From Metellina segmentata (lineage: Eukaryota > Arthropoda > Arachnida > Araneae > Tetragnathidae), in the NCBI GenBank assembly GCA_947359465.1, contig OX375872.1, positions 6,391,741 to 6,455,740 on the forward strand: a stretch of DNA of 64,000 bases, given 5' to 3'. The translations under genes were made by a program, and so were the position numbers. Of this stretch, positions 23,840 through 37,242 are shown one piece after another. The stretch's first letter is position 1. Each line of letters opens with the position of its first letter. The notes below the pieces were generated by a model that was not told the origin of the DNA, ran no database searches, and was given only the letters and a program-made list of their open reading frames with translations.

Positions 23840-24480
23840 ACGAAATACTTTCCAGGCCTTACCTTTCGTTGGCCTCGGCCCAGTGCTTCACATTTTCCAA
23901 CAAGGGAGAAAAACCAAGTTGCATACGGATGCAAGTAAATGTGGATACGGTGCAATACTCTTGCAAGAAGGCGAAGATTCACAACTCAACCCTGTCTACT
24001 ACATGTCCAAGAAGACTAGCCCAGCTGAAGAAAAATACAGTAGTTATGAACTTGAAGCCCTTGCCCTCATTGAGGCTTTGAAAAAAAATAGTTTACCTAT
24101 TAGGCAACAAATTTAAAATTGTCACTGATTGTTCAGCATTTCAAAAAACCATGGACAAAAAAAAAAGATTTAGTTACTAGAATCGCAAGATGGGATTTAC
24201 TTTTGGAAGAGTACAACTATGAAATAGTGCACCGTGCGGGCCAACGAATGCATCATGTTGATGCTTTGAGTAGAAATCCAGTGGTGATTGTGGGAAATGA
24301 TACTCTAGCGGCAAAGTTAAAAATAGCTCAATTAAAGGATTATCACATTTGTACTATCAAAGCATTGTTACCTAATAGTGTATCTGAAAAGTATTTTCTG
24401 AGACATGATATTCTCTACAAGTTTGAAAATGGACGTGAACTGATTGTAGCCAAAAAGAGATATGCAAGCTGAATTGATCA
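23840..24480 (+). pseudogene. Gypsy-4 RNase H (5'-truncated element)
   Basis: Starts abruptly near 23860 inside RNase H: LHTDASKCGYGAILLQ (catalytic Asp), PVYYMSKKTSPAEEKYSSYE and LEALALIEALKK, a frame change at 24090-24119, then TRIARWDLLLEEYNYEIVHR and HHVDALSRNPVVIV, and the spacer SEKYFLRHDILYKFENGREL to about 24470. No RT or gag lies upstream. Same family as Gypsy-1 and Gypsy-2. Confidence 0.9.
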
Positions 24481-25459
24481 GGATGGCCCATGAGAAAGGA
24501 CATTTTTCAACTGCCAAGACCGAAGAAGTTGTCAAACAGGAATTTTTCATTCCGAATTTGACCAAATTAACACAAAGTATAATCGCCAATTGTGTACCAT
24601 GTATATTGGCAAATAAGAAAGCAGGGAAAAAGGAAGGATTTCTGAACCCCATATCCAAATAAGATTCTCCTTTTGGGACGTATCACGTTGATTTTATTGG
24701 TCCCCTTCCTTCAACAAACAAGAATTACAACCACATTTTCACAGTGATAGATGCATTTACAAAGTTTGTTTGGTTGTACCCAGTAAAGAAGTCCACTTCT
24801 GCCCAAGATGCCTTGCAGAAGCTAAGAGAATAACAAGCTACATTTGGAAAAGTATATCAGATAGAGGTACTGCTTTTACCTCTAGGGAATTTGAGGTTTA
24901 CTGCTCTGAGGAAGGGGCATACAACACATTAAAATAACTACTGGAGTGCCTAGAGGAAATGGTCAAGTAGAAAGGATTCATCGAACATTAATTCCCCAAA
25001 CTTCCTTACAAAGAGAGATTAACATTAGTCGTAGTACCAAGTGGTCACCTTTTCAACTTCTAAGTGGTGTTGAAATGAGAAATAAGGAGGACATTTCCAT
25101 CAAGGATATGCTCATGGAAGAAATGAAAGATGATTTCCAAGACCAAAGAAATTTTACACGGGTTGAAAACCAAGAAGAACATTTAGAAGATCCAAGAAGA
25201 AAATATGAAGACATACAACAAAAAGAGGAAAAAAGGATTCGTCTACAAAGTTGGTGACTTAGTTTCCATTCAAAGGACACAATTCGATCCTGGATTGAAA
25301 ATGAGGCAAAAATTCCTCGGTCCGTATGAGGTTGTTATGGTCAACCCCAATGATCGATATGGAGTGAGAAAGGTTGGAGATCATCCAGGTTCAACCATCA
25401 CTACCAGCTCTGTTGATCTAATGAAACCTTTTTCACAATCAGTTAAGGAAATTCCATAA
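24462..25459 (+). pseudogene. Gypsy-4 integrase
   Basis: The most complete integrase of its family here, but frame-broken. Zinc-binding part AELIRMAHEKGHFSTAKTEE and NCVPCILANKK; core YHVDFIGPLPSTNKNYN, TVIDAFTKFVWLYPV (first Asp motif), a stop near 24830, SDRGTAFTSREFE (second Asp) and RGNGQVERIHRTLIP (Glu); then the C-terminal KKGFVYKVGDLVSIQRT and KFLGPYEVVMVNPNDRYGV (GPY/F module) in 25205-25459. Frame breaks near 24480, 24830, 24930 and 25220. Confidence 0.9.
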
Positions 25460-25599
25460 TGATTGTTATTTTCGTCGTCAAGTGTTCAAATAGTATTTTG
25501 TGTAGTGTAATTAGAATTTTAATCAGTATTGTATGCATTTGTATTTTATTATTGATTTTATCGTGTCTTACTGTTGAAATAGTACTTAAGTGCGATATA

Positions 25600-26660
25600 C
25601 ACAGTCCAGTCACATTAATGTGACCACCTGTCAAAAGACAGAATAACCACCTTTGGCAGAGCGGACCGCTGCGAGACGTGCAGGAAGAGAGTCAATTAGG
25701 TTTCTGAAGGTGTTCACTGGGATGTTGAGCCATGCCGACTCCAGTGCCGTGGCCAGCTGCGCTAGATTACGCGGTTGAGGATCCATGGCGCGAACAACCC
25801 GATCGAGGTGGTCCCACAGAATCTTGATTGGGTTTAAATCTGGTGAGTTTGCAGGCCAGAGGAGTACGGTAAACTCTTCTTGGTGCTCTTCGAACCACGC
25901 ACATACACTGCGAGCTGTATGACACCTCGCATTGTCCTGCTGGTAGATGCCATCATTCTGAGGAAAAATAATTCGCATGTAAGGGTGGACATGGTCCGCA
26001 AGGACAGATGCGTACTTGTGCAGATCCATCGTGCCTTCCACAATGATGAGTGCACACAGTGAATGCCTGGAAAACATTCCCCAAACCATAATGCTCCCTC
26101 CTCCAGCCTGGATCCTTCCGGCAATTGTTGCAGGGTGTTTGCTTTCAGACGTTTCACGCCGTATACGCAAACGTCCATCTGTCCGATGGAGCATAAAACG
26201 CGATTCATCGGAAAAAGCCACCTGTCGCCACTCTGTGGACGTCCAGTTGCGGTACTGGCGTGCAAATTACAGCCTTCGTCGCCCATGAACAGCAGTCAGC
26301 ATAGGTGCATTAACCAGGCGTCTGCTGCGGAGGCCCATGCGCAGCAATGTTCTCTGAAACGTCGTTGAGGATACACTCTTGGTAGCCCTTTGGTTCATCT
26401 GGGCGGTCAGTTGCACGTCTATTCGCCCGAACGCATCTCCGTAGCCTTCGTTCGCCTCTGTCATCTATAGCCCGTTTTGCACCACAAGTGCCACGCCGCT
26501 GATTTTGGATAGTGCCATTTTGCCATGCACGGTATACTTTTACCACGGCGGCCCTTTATATACACTCCACTGCAATGTGCTGCCACCTGCCTTTTGTGAT
26601 TGGTTATTTCACGTTGACGTCGAAAGTAGGTGGTGGTCACATTAATGTGACTGGACTGTG
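25600..26660 (-). mobile_element. Tc1-like transposon, 1061 bp
   Basis: Flanked by TA on both sides. Perfect terminal inverted repeats of 29 bp begin CACAGTCCAGTCACATTAAT and themselves contain the palindrome TCACATTAATGTGA. It lies about 140 bp downstream of the Gypsy-4 pol end, in the presumed LTR zone. Contains a minus-strand transposase pseudogene. Confidence 0.96.
25631..26546 (-). pseudogene. Tc1-like transposase with catalytic Glu replaced
   Basis: Minus strand. The N-terminal helix-turn-helix half is in frames 26546-26310 and 26464-26267 (MVKVYRAWQNGTIQNQRRGT, SSTTFQRTLLRMGLRSRR) with a frameshift near 26400 and another near 26260. The catalytic half 26221-25631 carries FSDESRF (first Asp), YQQDNARCHTARS (second Asp) and NSPDLNPIKILWDHL, where the family normally has Glu after Ile. 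Here it is Lys (AAG for GAG), so even the open catalytic half should be dead. The C-terminal end SAKGGYSVF is intact. Confidence 0.93.
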
Positions 26661-26662
26661 TA

Positions 26663-28755
26663 TTTTGCATTTCAATTGGAATTTATTGTATGTACTGTGC
26701 TATTTTAATTTTTATAATGGTAAGATTTATCTTATTGCATCGTGTTCAGAAATTTGCAAACCTTTAAATTTAAAAGTGTCGTCACTGAGGTCAGTTGATA
26801 TAGCAGGATGGCCGAGTTGTAGGATTCTTATTAACAATTAGTTAAAAACTTAGCCACTAGATGACGCTACGATGTATTAGTAATGACTCATTCTGGTGCA
26901 ATTTCCTGGGAGAATGATGAAATGTTGAAGAGGATGAACTGTGAAATCTACAAACAAGCGGATTGACAGAGGAAGAATCCTAATGTTAAAACTTACACGA
27001 ATTGCCGCTAGATGGCGTATACTTTTTTAGTTCTGTCGGCGGTAGGGAAAATTTTGAACCGGTTTGAAAAATCCCTGTTTTGATGTTGAATCAGTTGAAT
27101 GCATTCTGTTTTGTTTATGCTTGTTAGGTGAGGAGCTGATGTTTTTAACGGACTTTGTATCGAAAGCGGAATAATTTAATTAGGAAAAGTTAATTTGTCG
27201 TTTGGCGTATTCCTTTGAAAGATTGTATTTACTTTTCAGTTACACATCCAATCTCCTTCAATTTTGAAATGTGTTTTTTGATGCGGTGGAGAGATGCAAG
27301 AAAAATTTGTTTCAGCTTTGATTTTGAATTGTTTTACGTTATTACGTTTAATTATATTTGTGAAGTGTAATCTTAGTATTTTAGTAGAGGTAGTGAGATT
27401 GTTCGTTCTGCGATCAGCAGTTAATTTCTGATGTATAATTAGATATAATCTAGTTTTTGAGATTACATGATATGAAAGTCCACCAATTGAATACATCTGA
27501 TTCTATTAAAACGGACCATTTCTTTCGATTTTTAGATTGTTACAGGGAATGCAAATTTAAAATTAAGTGATTTAAATAAGAATTTTAATGTAATTTTCCT
27601 TTCTGTTTTATGTGTAATAATATTGAAAATGAAATAACTAAAGAAGAGACATGCTATTTTATTCAAGTTAGTTGAATATTAATTCAGTCTTCCCTTGAAG
27701 CACTACATCACCTTTTTTTATAGAGATCATAATTACACGACAACTTTTTCCCTTTTGGGCCATTGAATATGTGTCACTCACAAGCCTGTTCATCAGCATA
27801 GTTTTTGTTTTAAACATTCCATGTGACTATAAATCCAATGAGCAATTTTGAATCATTCTTCTTCATAATGATGGGTGAAGATTCTATTAATATATTTACT
27901 CAAGCATTATACCTAAAAAAGTTCCAGGGCCAGTGCGACCCCATTAGTTCAAATTAGAAAGACATGCTTTTTCCTAATCTCTGCAGCTATTTTTTTGTGT
28001 GCTTTCATTTGCAAAATCTTATATTAAGTATTATTTTTTGACCCATCATATGCCTGTGCCAAAACCTTTGCATTATTAATTTTGTATAACTTCCATACAC
28101 TGAACACTGATGTGCTAAAAGTCTGTGCGTATTTGTTTTGAAGGCACATGATGTAACCCAAAGTAATTTTACAATTTTCTAGAAGTCTCCATCATAGGTA
28201 ATGCATTTTGATGAAATATTTTGCTAAAATGTGCTAAAGCTTTACATTCAATACCCTAGATCAGCTTCCTAAACAAATGACAATCAAACCCAGTAAAAGC
28301 TTTAAAGGAAAATGGTCTGAAGAAATCATGTGGACGAAAGACTAAATTTACAGTGCTGGCAGTCGTTTGACTGATATCAAATTCAATGAATAATGTCATT
28401 CATTGAGTGCACTATGAAATTAGAAGTGTTTTATTTTATTAGTTTGTACAAAATGATGTCCTATGTAAACATCCTGCATAATAACTGAAGAAATTGTAAA
28501 CCAATTTTTAGGTTGGTAAATATCTTAAGTCGTAAAATTTTCTGTAGCTATACAATCTGATTCTTGCAACTTTGGCATTATTGGCTTTAGTCAGATTACA
28601 TTCAAAGCTAATCTGGAACTATGAGTCAGCTTAACTTGTTCAAAGTAGACTTCTGTGAAACTTATACAAAATGTGCTCATGCTATCTCCATTTTAGATAA
28701 AATAATTTTGAATAACCCTTTTGTAAAATAAATTAAACCAGCATCATACAAATAT
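26663..28755. other. AT-rich intergenic stretch with one MITE end
   Basis: No gene is seen. At 26966-26996 the segment GATTGACAGAGGAAGAATCC and the following AATGTTAAAAC are the terminal repeat of the family found complete at about 29194-29370. Otherwise nothing recognised. Confidence 0.55.
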
Positions 28756-28935
28756 AACTGGTGCCGTGGTGGGAAGAGCAACCAGAGGGTTGAGAGTTCG
28801 AATCCAGCCAAAGACCGTCATGTAGAAGGGGGCTGGTGCATGTTAAATATGTTGTGTTCTTACATTAGTGTGGTGTGTAAGTTTGGAGTGCCAGCTTGGG
28901 TGTTGCCTCGTTATCAAGAAAAGCAACCGCAATGT
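28756..28935 (+). mobile_element. Diverged SINE fragment
   Basis: Plus strand with a B-box-like GAGTTCGAATCC near 28795 and body segments related to the SINEs at 1411 and 2301 (GCTGGTGCATGTTAAAT, GTGTGTAAGTTTGGAG, CCAGCTTGGGTGTTGC). No clear target duplication. Confidence 0.75.
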
Positions 28936-29193
28936 TTTAAAATCAAGTTAACAACAAAATACAAAAGAAATGACTTGTTAAATGTTGCAAAATTAGAAGC
29001 CAAAGCTTGCTAAAATACTCGAATCAAGGTGATGAAAAATAAACTAAATGCCGAGAGATTAACCACAGCAGAAATCCTAATGTAATTAAACTATTCGTAA
29101 TGAAACAGCAGAAAAGAAGACAATTTTAAATGGATCATACACCCAAGTAAAATGCTAAGAAAATATGTTGCTTATATCACTCCTAGAAATGGA

Positions 29194-29375
29194 ACCAAGA
29201 TTTGACAGAGGAAGGATCCTAATGTTAAATTCACCCATGCCCAGATTTTCCCCATTTGCACGAATATCCTTCCCTAAAGTATTTTCCCCCATCCGAAATC
29301 ATAGCTAATGCGCGTGCGCCAACCTCCGAAAATTCGTCTAAGTTTTAACATTAGGATTCTTCCTCTGTCCATCCG
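29194..29375. mobile_element. Fold-back MITE
   Basis: TTGACAGAGGAAGGATCC plus TAATGTTAAA at 29198-29228 is inverted as TTTAACATTAGG plus ATTCTTCCTCTGTC at 29343-29369. A single end of the same family is at 26966-26996. About 180 bp, no coding capacity. Confidence 0.75.
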
Positions 29376-30033
29376 CTTGTATGAAACCTTGCTCAGGGGA
29401 GAGGGTGTATTGGTCAGACCCAAAGTGAGCAGAAGGTGGTGTGTTGGAGTGCAGTGTGGCACTGGAGGAATTGTTAAAAGTGTCTGAATACTTGGATATT
29501 TGTTGATTAAATAAAAGTTGTTAAGTTTTTAACAACTGAATTCTGTATCCTTGGAGATCAATTTACACCACTAGACAAATTTTAAGAAATGGAATTACCG
29601 AGCAATCTACATGTGTTTTCATATACCTTACTGTAATTATAAATAATATAGTGTGTTGCATGTTTTAAATTTGTAATTAAATAATTTGTTTTTGAATTAA
29701 TGATATATGCGTGTTATGTAAGCCGATTTGTTAAATTTTTACTTGAACTACTGAGAAACTCTTAAAACTACTAATTGTTTCCTTTGGGGCTACCGAAAAC
29801 AGGTTGGCATCTCAGCACACCTACCCTATCATAAGATACCGAAACGAGATAAAATATCAAATCGACTACTGGTCACCTTTGAAGGTCTCCCATAGCAATG
29901 CTCCATCTACTTATATTTCTCGTGTACGGTTGCTCCAGTGCGACGTAAATTTAACTACCTTCTCACCCAAACTAAATGTTTATTTTTTAGCATCTTAGTA
30001 CTCTGGTAATAACTCAGGAAAGAACAGTCAAAT
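29376..30033. other. AT-rich intergenic stretch, nothing recognised
   Basis: No gene, terminal repeat or RNA gene visible. Confidence 0.6.
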
Positions 30034-30390
30034 AATATTAAAGTCGCACTCAACGTCTTCTTGGGCGGAAGGAAACTGCAAACATTAGCCTTGAAATGCT
30101 TTATCCAATCTTTCCGTGAAAATAATGTGTAAATTTGGGACGTTTCTGGTGGCTGCCTTGACAAAGTATCGTCATTAGCAAAACTGACCAGATTTTGATA
30201 GACGAGATATCTCGTCATTAGAAGGAAACTACTCAGATCTTGATCTAATCATTAAAAAAGAAAAACTTCATTCGGATTTCTTGATGACAAGATATCTCGT
30301 CATTAGCAAAATTCGCCAGATTGTGATGAACGATATCTCGTCGAAACCACTTGGATGGCTAAGAGCACATAAGTAGGGTGCGATTAAAAC
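30034..30390. repeat. Possible TTAA-flanked MITE with GATATCTCGTC palindromes
   Basis: The ends read TTAAAGTCGCACTC and GGGTGCGATTAA, roughly inverted and bounded by TTAA. The interior holds at least three copies of a motif around ATATCTCGTCATTAG; one copy is the 16 bp perfect palindrome GACGAGATATCTCGTC at about 30200-30215. Repeats are spaced about 50-110 bp and include CAGATTTTGATAGACGAG. Confidence 0.55.
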
Positions 30391-33300
30391 AATTATAACT
30401 ATGGTTGTTGGTGTGGGGCCCTTCTCACAGTCTTAACAGCTAAGAAAAGAGACAATGACAGCAAAAGGATAGTATTTACAGGCGCATATACAAACATGTT
30501 ACTGAACGTATTAAGTGTACACATGAACTCTTAAGGGTCTTGTTCAAGTTGATTTGTGTTCTCACTTTTACCATTGTGTGCAATGCACTGTTTGAAGTGT
30601 AATCTACTGAGCTCTAGAATTTCTACATCTATAAACTAATTTGAAGAGCGAAATTTTTTTTTCAGTTTGGGGTAATCAGACCCCTTATTAAACCTTTCCT
30701 AAGAGTTTCCATACGTTTTTTGCATTTATTACTTATTAGATTTCTGCTCTTGTATTTAAAAATGTTAATGAAACAATTCTGTGTGATAATTATTTTTGCA
30801 TTACTCAAACTCTACTTTGAAATGAACTTAAAATTGAAAATATAGCTTGATTGCCCCATCCAGTTATTAAAACGAACACCTTTTGAGGCATCATAATTTA
30901 TACTAATATACAGACATACATTTAACATAAATAGATATATTAACATAGTTAATATATTTAAGTATAAACAGAACAGGTTTAAAACAAAGGTATTTAAGAG
31001 TTTAGATTTAATGAATAAAACACATATAAAGGGATAATGTTTTATTTATCTTTGATTCTTTACATTATTGTCTGATTAACCCCAGCTTTAGACAAAGCAT
31101 TTTTTATATTCCTACTTCAAATCACAAAGTTTTTAATACAACAGAATATTGTTCAAAAAATTTCTAAGTTTTTTCATGAAAATATATTTATAATATAGTA
31201 TACACATGATACATTATACTAGCCTCTTGATTTAGGAAGGCAAAATTAGTACTGCATAGTTAACATGAAATATAATTCAGAATACATTGAAGGGAATTGA
31301 GATAATTTTGTTTAAGAAATTTAGACATTACTATGAAAAGATAGACAAAATTAGCATAATTTACCAGAAAAACCCATGATTTTGAAAACTAATCTCTCTA
31401 CTCTGAAAGTTTCATATAATTTATAATGTATACCTTATATAATTTATAATATGGAGGCAGAAGATTGCCTCCAAGAACTGATAATGAACACAAGTATACT
31501 CGTGTTTCATTAAAAAATAAAACACTTCTTTAAAACTAAATTTTATACAAATATCACATTTTTTTCAAGCACTTGTTATAGTATATTCATACTTAATTAC
31601 TTTTTAACAATAAGAGGCAGAATTCTGTCAACTATTCAGTCTAGAAGTTGTTACTACCATTGCTTTGAGATAAGCACTTTTTACATAACATTTCAGAGCT
31701 GATTAATACTTAAAAATTAAAGTGATATTGATATTATTTTATAAGCTATAATTGTTTCCTATATTGAAATAAAAGCTATAGTTTACACATGCAGAACAAG
31801 ATGGAAAAAGTATTTTAAATTTCAAGAATTTCGTATGCATGCTTTTAAAGTAGGTCAAATTATTTGTTTAAACATTGATATAAACAGTTCTCTAAATTTC
31901 ATTTTGCCCTTTTTGATACAATCGGGAAAAAAACTTGCACTCACTGAACAAATATTGACAATTTTGAAACAAAGCTAATTAAATAATTGCACTTGTTTTA
32001 TGAAGCAGATTATAGCATAACTTCATGTTTTAAAAATGCCAGATGAAAATCATTACATGTGGACAGATTATGAGGAAAATATATTGCATTTAAAATTCCA
32101 ACAAAGAAAATGTACTGCAAGCTAAAAATGCTCATTCTTCCATTAAACAAAAAACAGCAAGACAATATATTTACATGATTGTCTTTAAACCTGAATTCAG
32201 TAATGAAAATTAAAGTTTTCGGCATTCAAGAATTTTTACAAATATACATGAAATAAAGTAAAATTAAATGGATATGCACCAGCGATCTGAACACGTATAT
32301 CAGTGATAAAAATTATTTAAATGCTTGACACTTCGATAGAATATCATGGAACTCAAATGTATCTTTTCACATACTTAATGTTTGATTCCAGCACAATTCC
32401 TCTTCTCTAAATATGGAAATGGAAGGATAAAAGTATTGCTCGAAATATAGGTTTCACAAAACATATTGCTTTTTTAATTCTTCAAAAACTATAGGTCATA
32501 TACACTTGCTCTGTTAGAAAATACTTAAAAATTTATAACTAAGGCAGTGGTTCATAACTGGAAAATTCTGTTTATTTCTATAGAAAAGTTAGTATTCTTA
32601 GCATACAATTTAATATTTAAGTTAGCATTAAAACCACAGGAAAAAATAATTTCAACCCAATTATGACTCATACTCTGCACTAAACACCATAAAAATACAA
32701 AGTATTAATATTGATAAAACTGGAAGATAAGGTAGGCTCATTTAATCCTCGAAAGGTGGTGCATCTTGTAGAAAATATAAATAAAATACAATGACATGAG
32801 GAATTAGAAAATAAAATTAATGTTTTAATAGTTATTACAAACAGGTACTAATTTTTTGTAAACAAATTCCAAATATGAGCTATAAAATAAAATTATATTT
32901 CATCCTCATAATTTAGAAGAAAAGGTAACTATGTATTTTGGATGGGTCAGCGACAGCAAAAAGATTAAGAATCACCGATTAAGGTTGTGATGCTGAATTA
33001 AAAATGTAATTTCATTCTGTAAAATAAAAGCAAAAACTCAGCTATGCTGACCTTACCAATTACTTAATTACAAATACAATTTAAAACAATTGAAATGGAT
33101 TTGAACAATTTGAGAAAATAAAATAAAACATGTCATACTACAGGATGAAAACAAAATTGATTATATTGATGAGGTCCAATTATAATTGGTTCTAACATTA
33201 AACATTACATTATCAATTGGTTCTAAACATTAAAAAAAAAAGGTTTTTAATTTTTAACCATATACTGAAAAAACTATATATTTGTAATACTCAGCATGTT

Positions 33301-35120
33301 CAGAAGATTGATAATATGATTTATATTTCTGCTCAAGTATAGACTAAAGTATACATACTTAGTTGTCTCTATATGTAAAAAAATTGTAAATGTGGCTTAA
33401 AACAATGATTGATAAACAATTACTTTAAACTTTTCAAAAGAATAAATACTTTGCATGACAACTATGACATTTACTAAAAATAATTTCCAGTAATAAAACC
33501 AAAAAAAAAAAAAAATTCTTACATAGAATTTATCAATACATATAAATACGTTTTGACTTGGTTGTCCAAGGACTGATCTGTTTCCCTGTGTTAATATTTT
33601 ATGTTTGATACATATGAGAAGGATTGATATCAAAACATTCATGATTTCATACATTTTTGAAAAACTAACAAGTTAAACAAAAGATGTCATGCATGTCTGT
33701 TTTGTGTTTCATTAAAAATTATTTTTGTACATAGCCTTTACCAAATAGGTGTTTTTTTATATGGAACTTGGTTATTATCTACTGAACGTTTTTGGACACA
33801 TACAAAGCAGATTCATGAATATAGTGGTGATAAACGAATTTCAAACTGGAATGCTTACATAACTATTTTGGAATTTTGTTAAACATACACCAATAGTTTT
33901 CCCAGAGTATATTAACTTTGTTCTATTGAAAGTATTCATTGTTATAAGAAAATAGCAGGATTTATACAAGCACAATTTTCTATTTATTGTAAATACAAAA
34001 GATATGCCTGTTTTGAAATAAATGGTTTAGCTTGTTTGAAATAACTTTGAAATATTTTTTTCTTTTCAGGCAATTAAGAATGCTTTCTTGTGGGAGATAG
34101 TTTAAATAAGTTCTTAGCATATACATCATGGTATTCCTATTGCTAGCGTAACTTAATTGGTAAGTGAAAAAATAATTTTTGCATGTGTACTGATGAGTAA
34201 TAATTAAAATTTACCTCCTTATAAGTGAACTAGTAATGAAAGCTCAACTTTTCATTCTTACATAGCAAATAAATAGGAATAATCCATGTTATCAAAATAT
34301 TTATCAGATTATTAGACTTCTGTTTCACAAATATTTATTTCTAGAATAAAGAAATAACTGCTTATCTGATGAAAATTGAAATTCCATTCAATCAAATTTT
34401 GATTTGTGATTCAGATTTAGCAGTTGTCAAATCTGAGGTTTATAGCTAATATAGGAAAAGAATTTATGAATCCTAAAGTAGTCACAGAATTTAAGGCACC
34501 TTTTTAAGCTATTTCCTCTGCAAAATATAAAACACGAAAATGATAATTTTTCTTTATAATTATTTCACAGATAGTTCACAATTTTTAAAAAAGAAAATTG
34601 AAGTAAAACAGAATATGATTATTTCTTCACTGAAGACTTAAAATTATATTTTGGAATAAACAGTTGAAAAATCCTTTAGAATGTAGGATACCAAACTTGA
34701 TTATAGTTCATCGTATGCAAGACATTAATAATTAAAACCAGTAGGAAGTACAAAATATACAAAGTAATAGTTTTCATACTGTTTCAATTAATTTAGATGC
34801 CTGAGTGGGATGGTGATTAATAAAAATATATTGATAAATTGTCCAAAACTTTGAAATTTAAATTAGCAATAGATTTTTTTTACTTTCTTATTCTAAACTT
34901 TCACTGTTATTATATATGTTACTATAAGTATGTTTTTAACAGATTTATGATTTCATACTTTCAATATAATTTTTTTTAAACTATTTGTTATTTAATGTCT
35001 AAATTTGTATCCTATATTATATATGAATTTCAGTAAGGTGGAAAATGCAATGGAATCACGATTCTTTTAAAACCAAATACGGTAGTCACATGCCAAACAG
35101 AAAAATAAAGTTGCTGTATT
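30391..35120. other. Long AT-rich non-coding stretch
   Basis: About 4.7 kb without a credible gene on either strand. The part nearest the AGAP terminal exon could include its 3' untranslated region, since many TTTATT (minus-strand AATAAA) sites occur, but none can be singled out. Confidence 0.5.
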
Positions 35121-35692
35121 TACATGGTTTCCACTCTTTGGTGGGAAAAAAAATTCCAGTACTTTTCAAGGCCCATTTGAAGTTTTTCAAGGACTATTGT
35201 AAAAAGGCAGACATTCCCTTTGTAAAACACCATTTTAGTAGACAACTTTTCTGAAAAACCTCTCGTATAATGTAAACCTCTTCATTACCATTCACATACT
35301 TAACAATTTCAAACATATTTATTGTCAATATTCAAGCATGTTATGGGAAAGAAAAAATTCTTAAAAAGAAAAAGTAAAATAGCCAAGTTATACCTATGTT
35401 CTATATGTTTGAACTGACACAGAATCCCACTGACCTTGAGTAAAGAAAATAAACACATGCCTTGATGAACAAGCGTATTTGGCGTATTTTTCAAAACCGA
35501 AATAAAACCATGCCTTCTAAGCGTGATGCGAGGGGCGTGCGTTTTGAGCCGATTCACACTCAAGAAAATTCCAGATTAAAATTTTACAAAATAAATTCAA
35601 GGACTTTCAAGTACTTTGCACGAAATTCAAGTACTTTCCAGGGCCCTTGAAAACGAAATTCAAGTACTTTTCAAGGCCCGTGGGAACCCTAT
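35121..35692. mobile_element. Non-autonomous hAT-like element, full copy
   Basis: Begins CATGGTTTCCACTCTTTGG and ends CGTGGGAACCCT, loosely inverted ends. Subterminal direct motifs AAATTCAAGTACTTTCCAGG and AAGTACTTTTCAAGGCCC recur at both ends. The left 280 bp are repeated at 41145-41425. Confidence 0.65.
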
Positions 35693-37078
35693 ATTAGAAT
35701 CTAAAACAAATAAAATATTTTATAATTTGAAAATAATTTAAAATAAACTTGGGCCAGTAATAAAAGCAGGGAGTAGATGGCCTCACTTTTGAATAGCAGT
35801 TGAACACTTAACCCTAAATCTCCTTTCAACTTTATATAATTAAACTATTCAGCAAATCAAATTTTTTTCCTGTTGACATTGAGCTTCCGGAGGTAAATTC
35901 ACCCAAATAAGCATATACAGCTTCAAAATTGCAAGCTTAAGATATATAATAATTAAATACAATTCCGAAAATATTTTAGATGTAAGTATATCCAATTATT
36001 CAATCATCAAAACAGACTTCTACAATTTATGTTTAGTTCCATCCAACAATTACGATCAAAATTCATTTCATGTGTTTATATTGAATCATGTTACACTGTT
36101 GAAATCACCACAAAAATTTGTAAGAGTTTGGCATAACTTTCCATGTAGCAGTGTTTTTGAGGATTAAGCAAATTATTTAAAAATTAAGAATTGGAATTAT
36201 CAAAAGTATTAAAGGAAAATGAAAATTTAAAAATGCCTGTGTATAGAAAGATGTTGAGGTAGGTTAAAATTATTTAAACTTACTACAGAATTTTAAACGA
36301 AGAGCGTTTAATGAACATAAGAAACAACTATAATTATCAAGAATTAGTAGATTTCAAATTTGTTTAATCTTCTGAAGGGTTCACATACATATCTGTTCTG
36401 AAACTTACATGAATTTTAGTCAGTTTTTACCAACAGAACTGATGATAGAATTTAAAAATCACTACATGCGGTTATTTAGTCACTATGTGTGTTGTGGAAT
36501 AAAAGAAATACCACACCACTCAGAAATATCGTGACTCTTAGATGGTAAAGTAGTTCTAGATTTGAAAAGGCTAAAATTAAAATAATTTTAAACGTACATG
36601 TTTACTTGAAAAACCAACGTAATATGCAAAATTCAATTGAAATAAAATATTAAAACATAAAGTATTAAAAATGTTTAGAGAACAGTATCAAATCTTTATA
36701 ACTTTTGAAAACAGTGTAAAGTTAAATATTCCTCCTTCAACCTAATTGCATGTTGTTCTAAACTTTGTGTTAAATAAAACATAATTATTTTCAAGTAGAA
36801 ATTTTCCATACTTTTGGTTTGTCAAGAGAAGCTTAATAAATATGTATTCAAACTTTGAACATCAAATTCTGCAATAGTCTACTTATTTTACACATGTGCA
36901 TAGTTTCTATCATAAGTGAGATTTGAATGCCCCAGTTAAGTTCGAAGATAAACAAGTTGCATGAGTCTGTAGGCATTTTAATTTCGATTGTAATAATTTT
37001 TCAGGACATTGGAACAGTAAAGTAAGCGAACTCCTTTCAGCAGATATGTACTATAACTCATCAATCAACCAAACTCAC
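35693..37078. other. AT-rich non-coding stretch
   Basis: No gene or structured repeat recognised. Confidence 0.6.

Positions 37079-37242
<164 letters not shown>

Noticed and set aside
26016..26368. Plus-strand open frames of 90-101 codons
   Set aside because: Antisense to the Tc1 transposase.
34060..34130. Pyrimidine tract plus CAG followed by an open stretch, like an exon start
   Set aside because: No coding potential beyond about 20 codons and no matching donor or homology.
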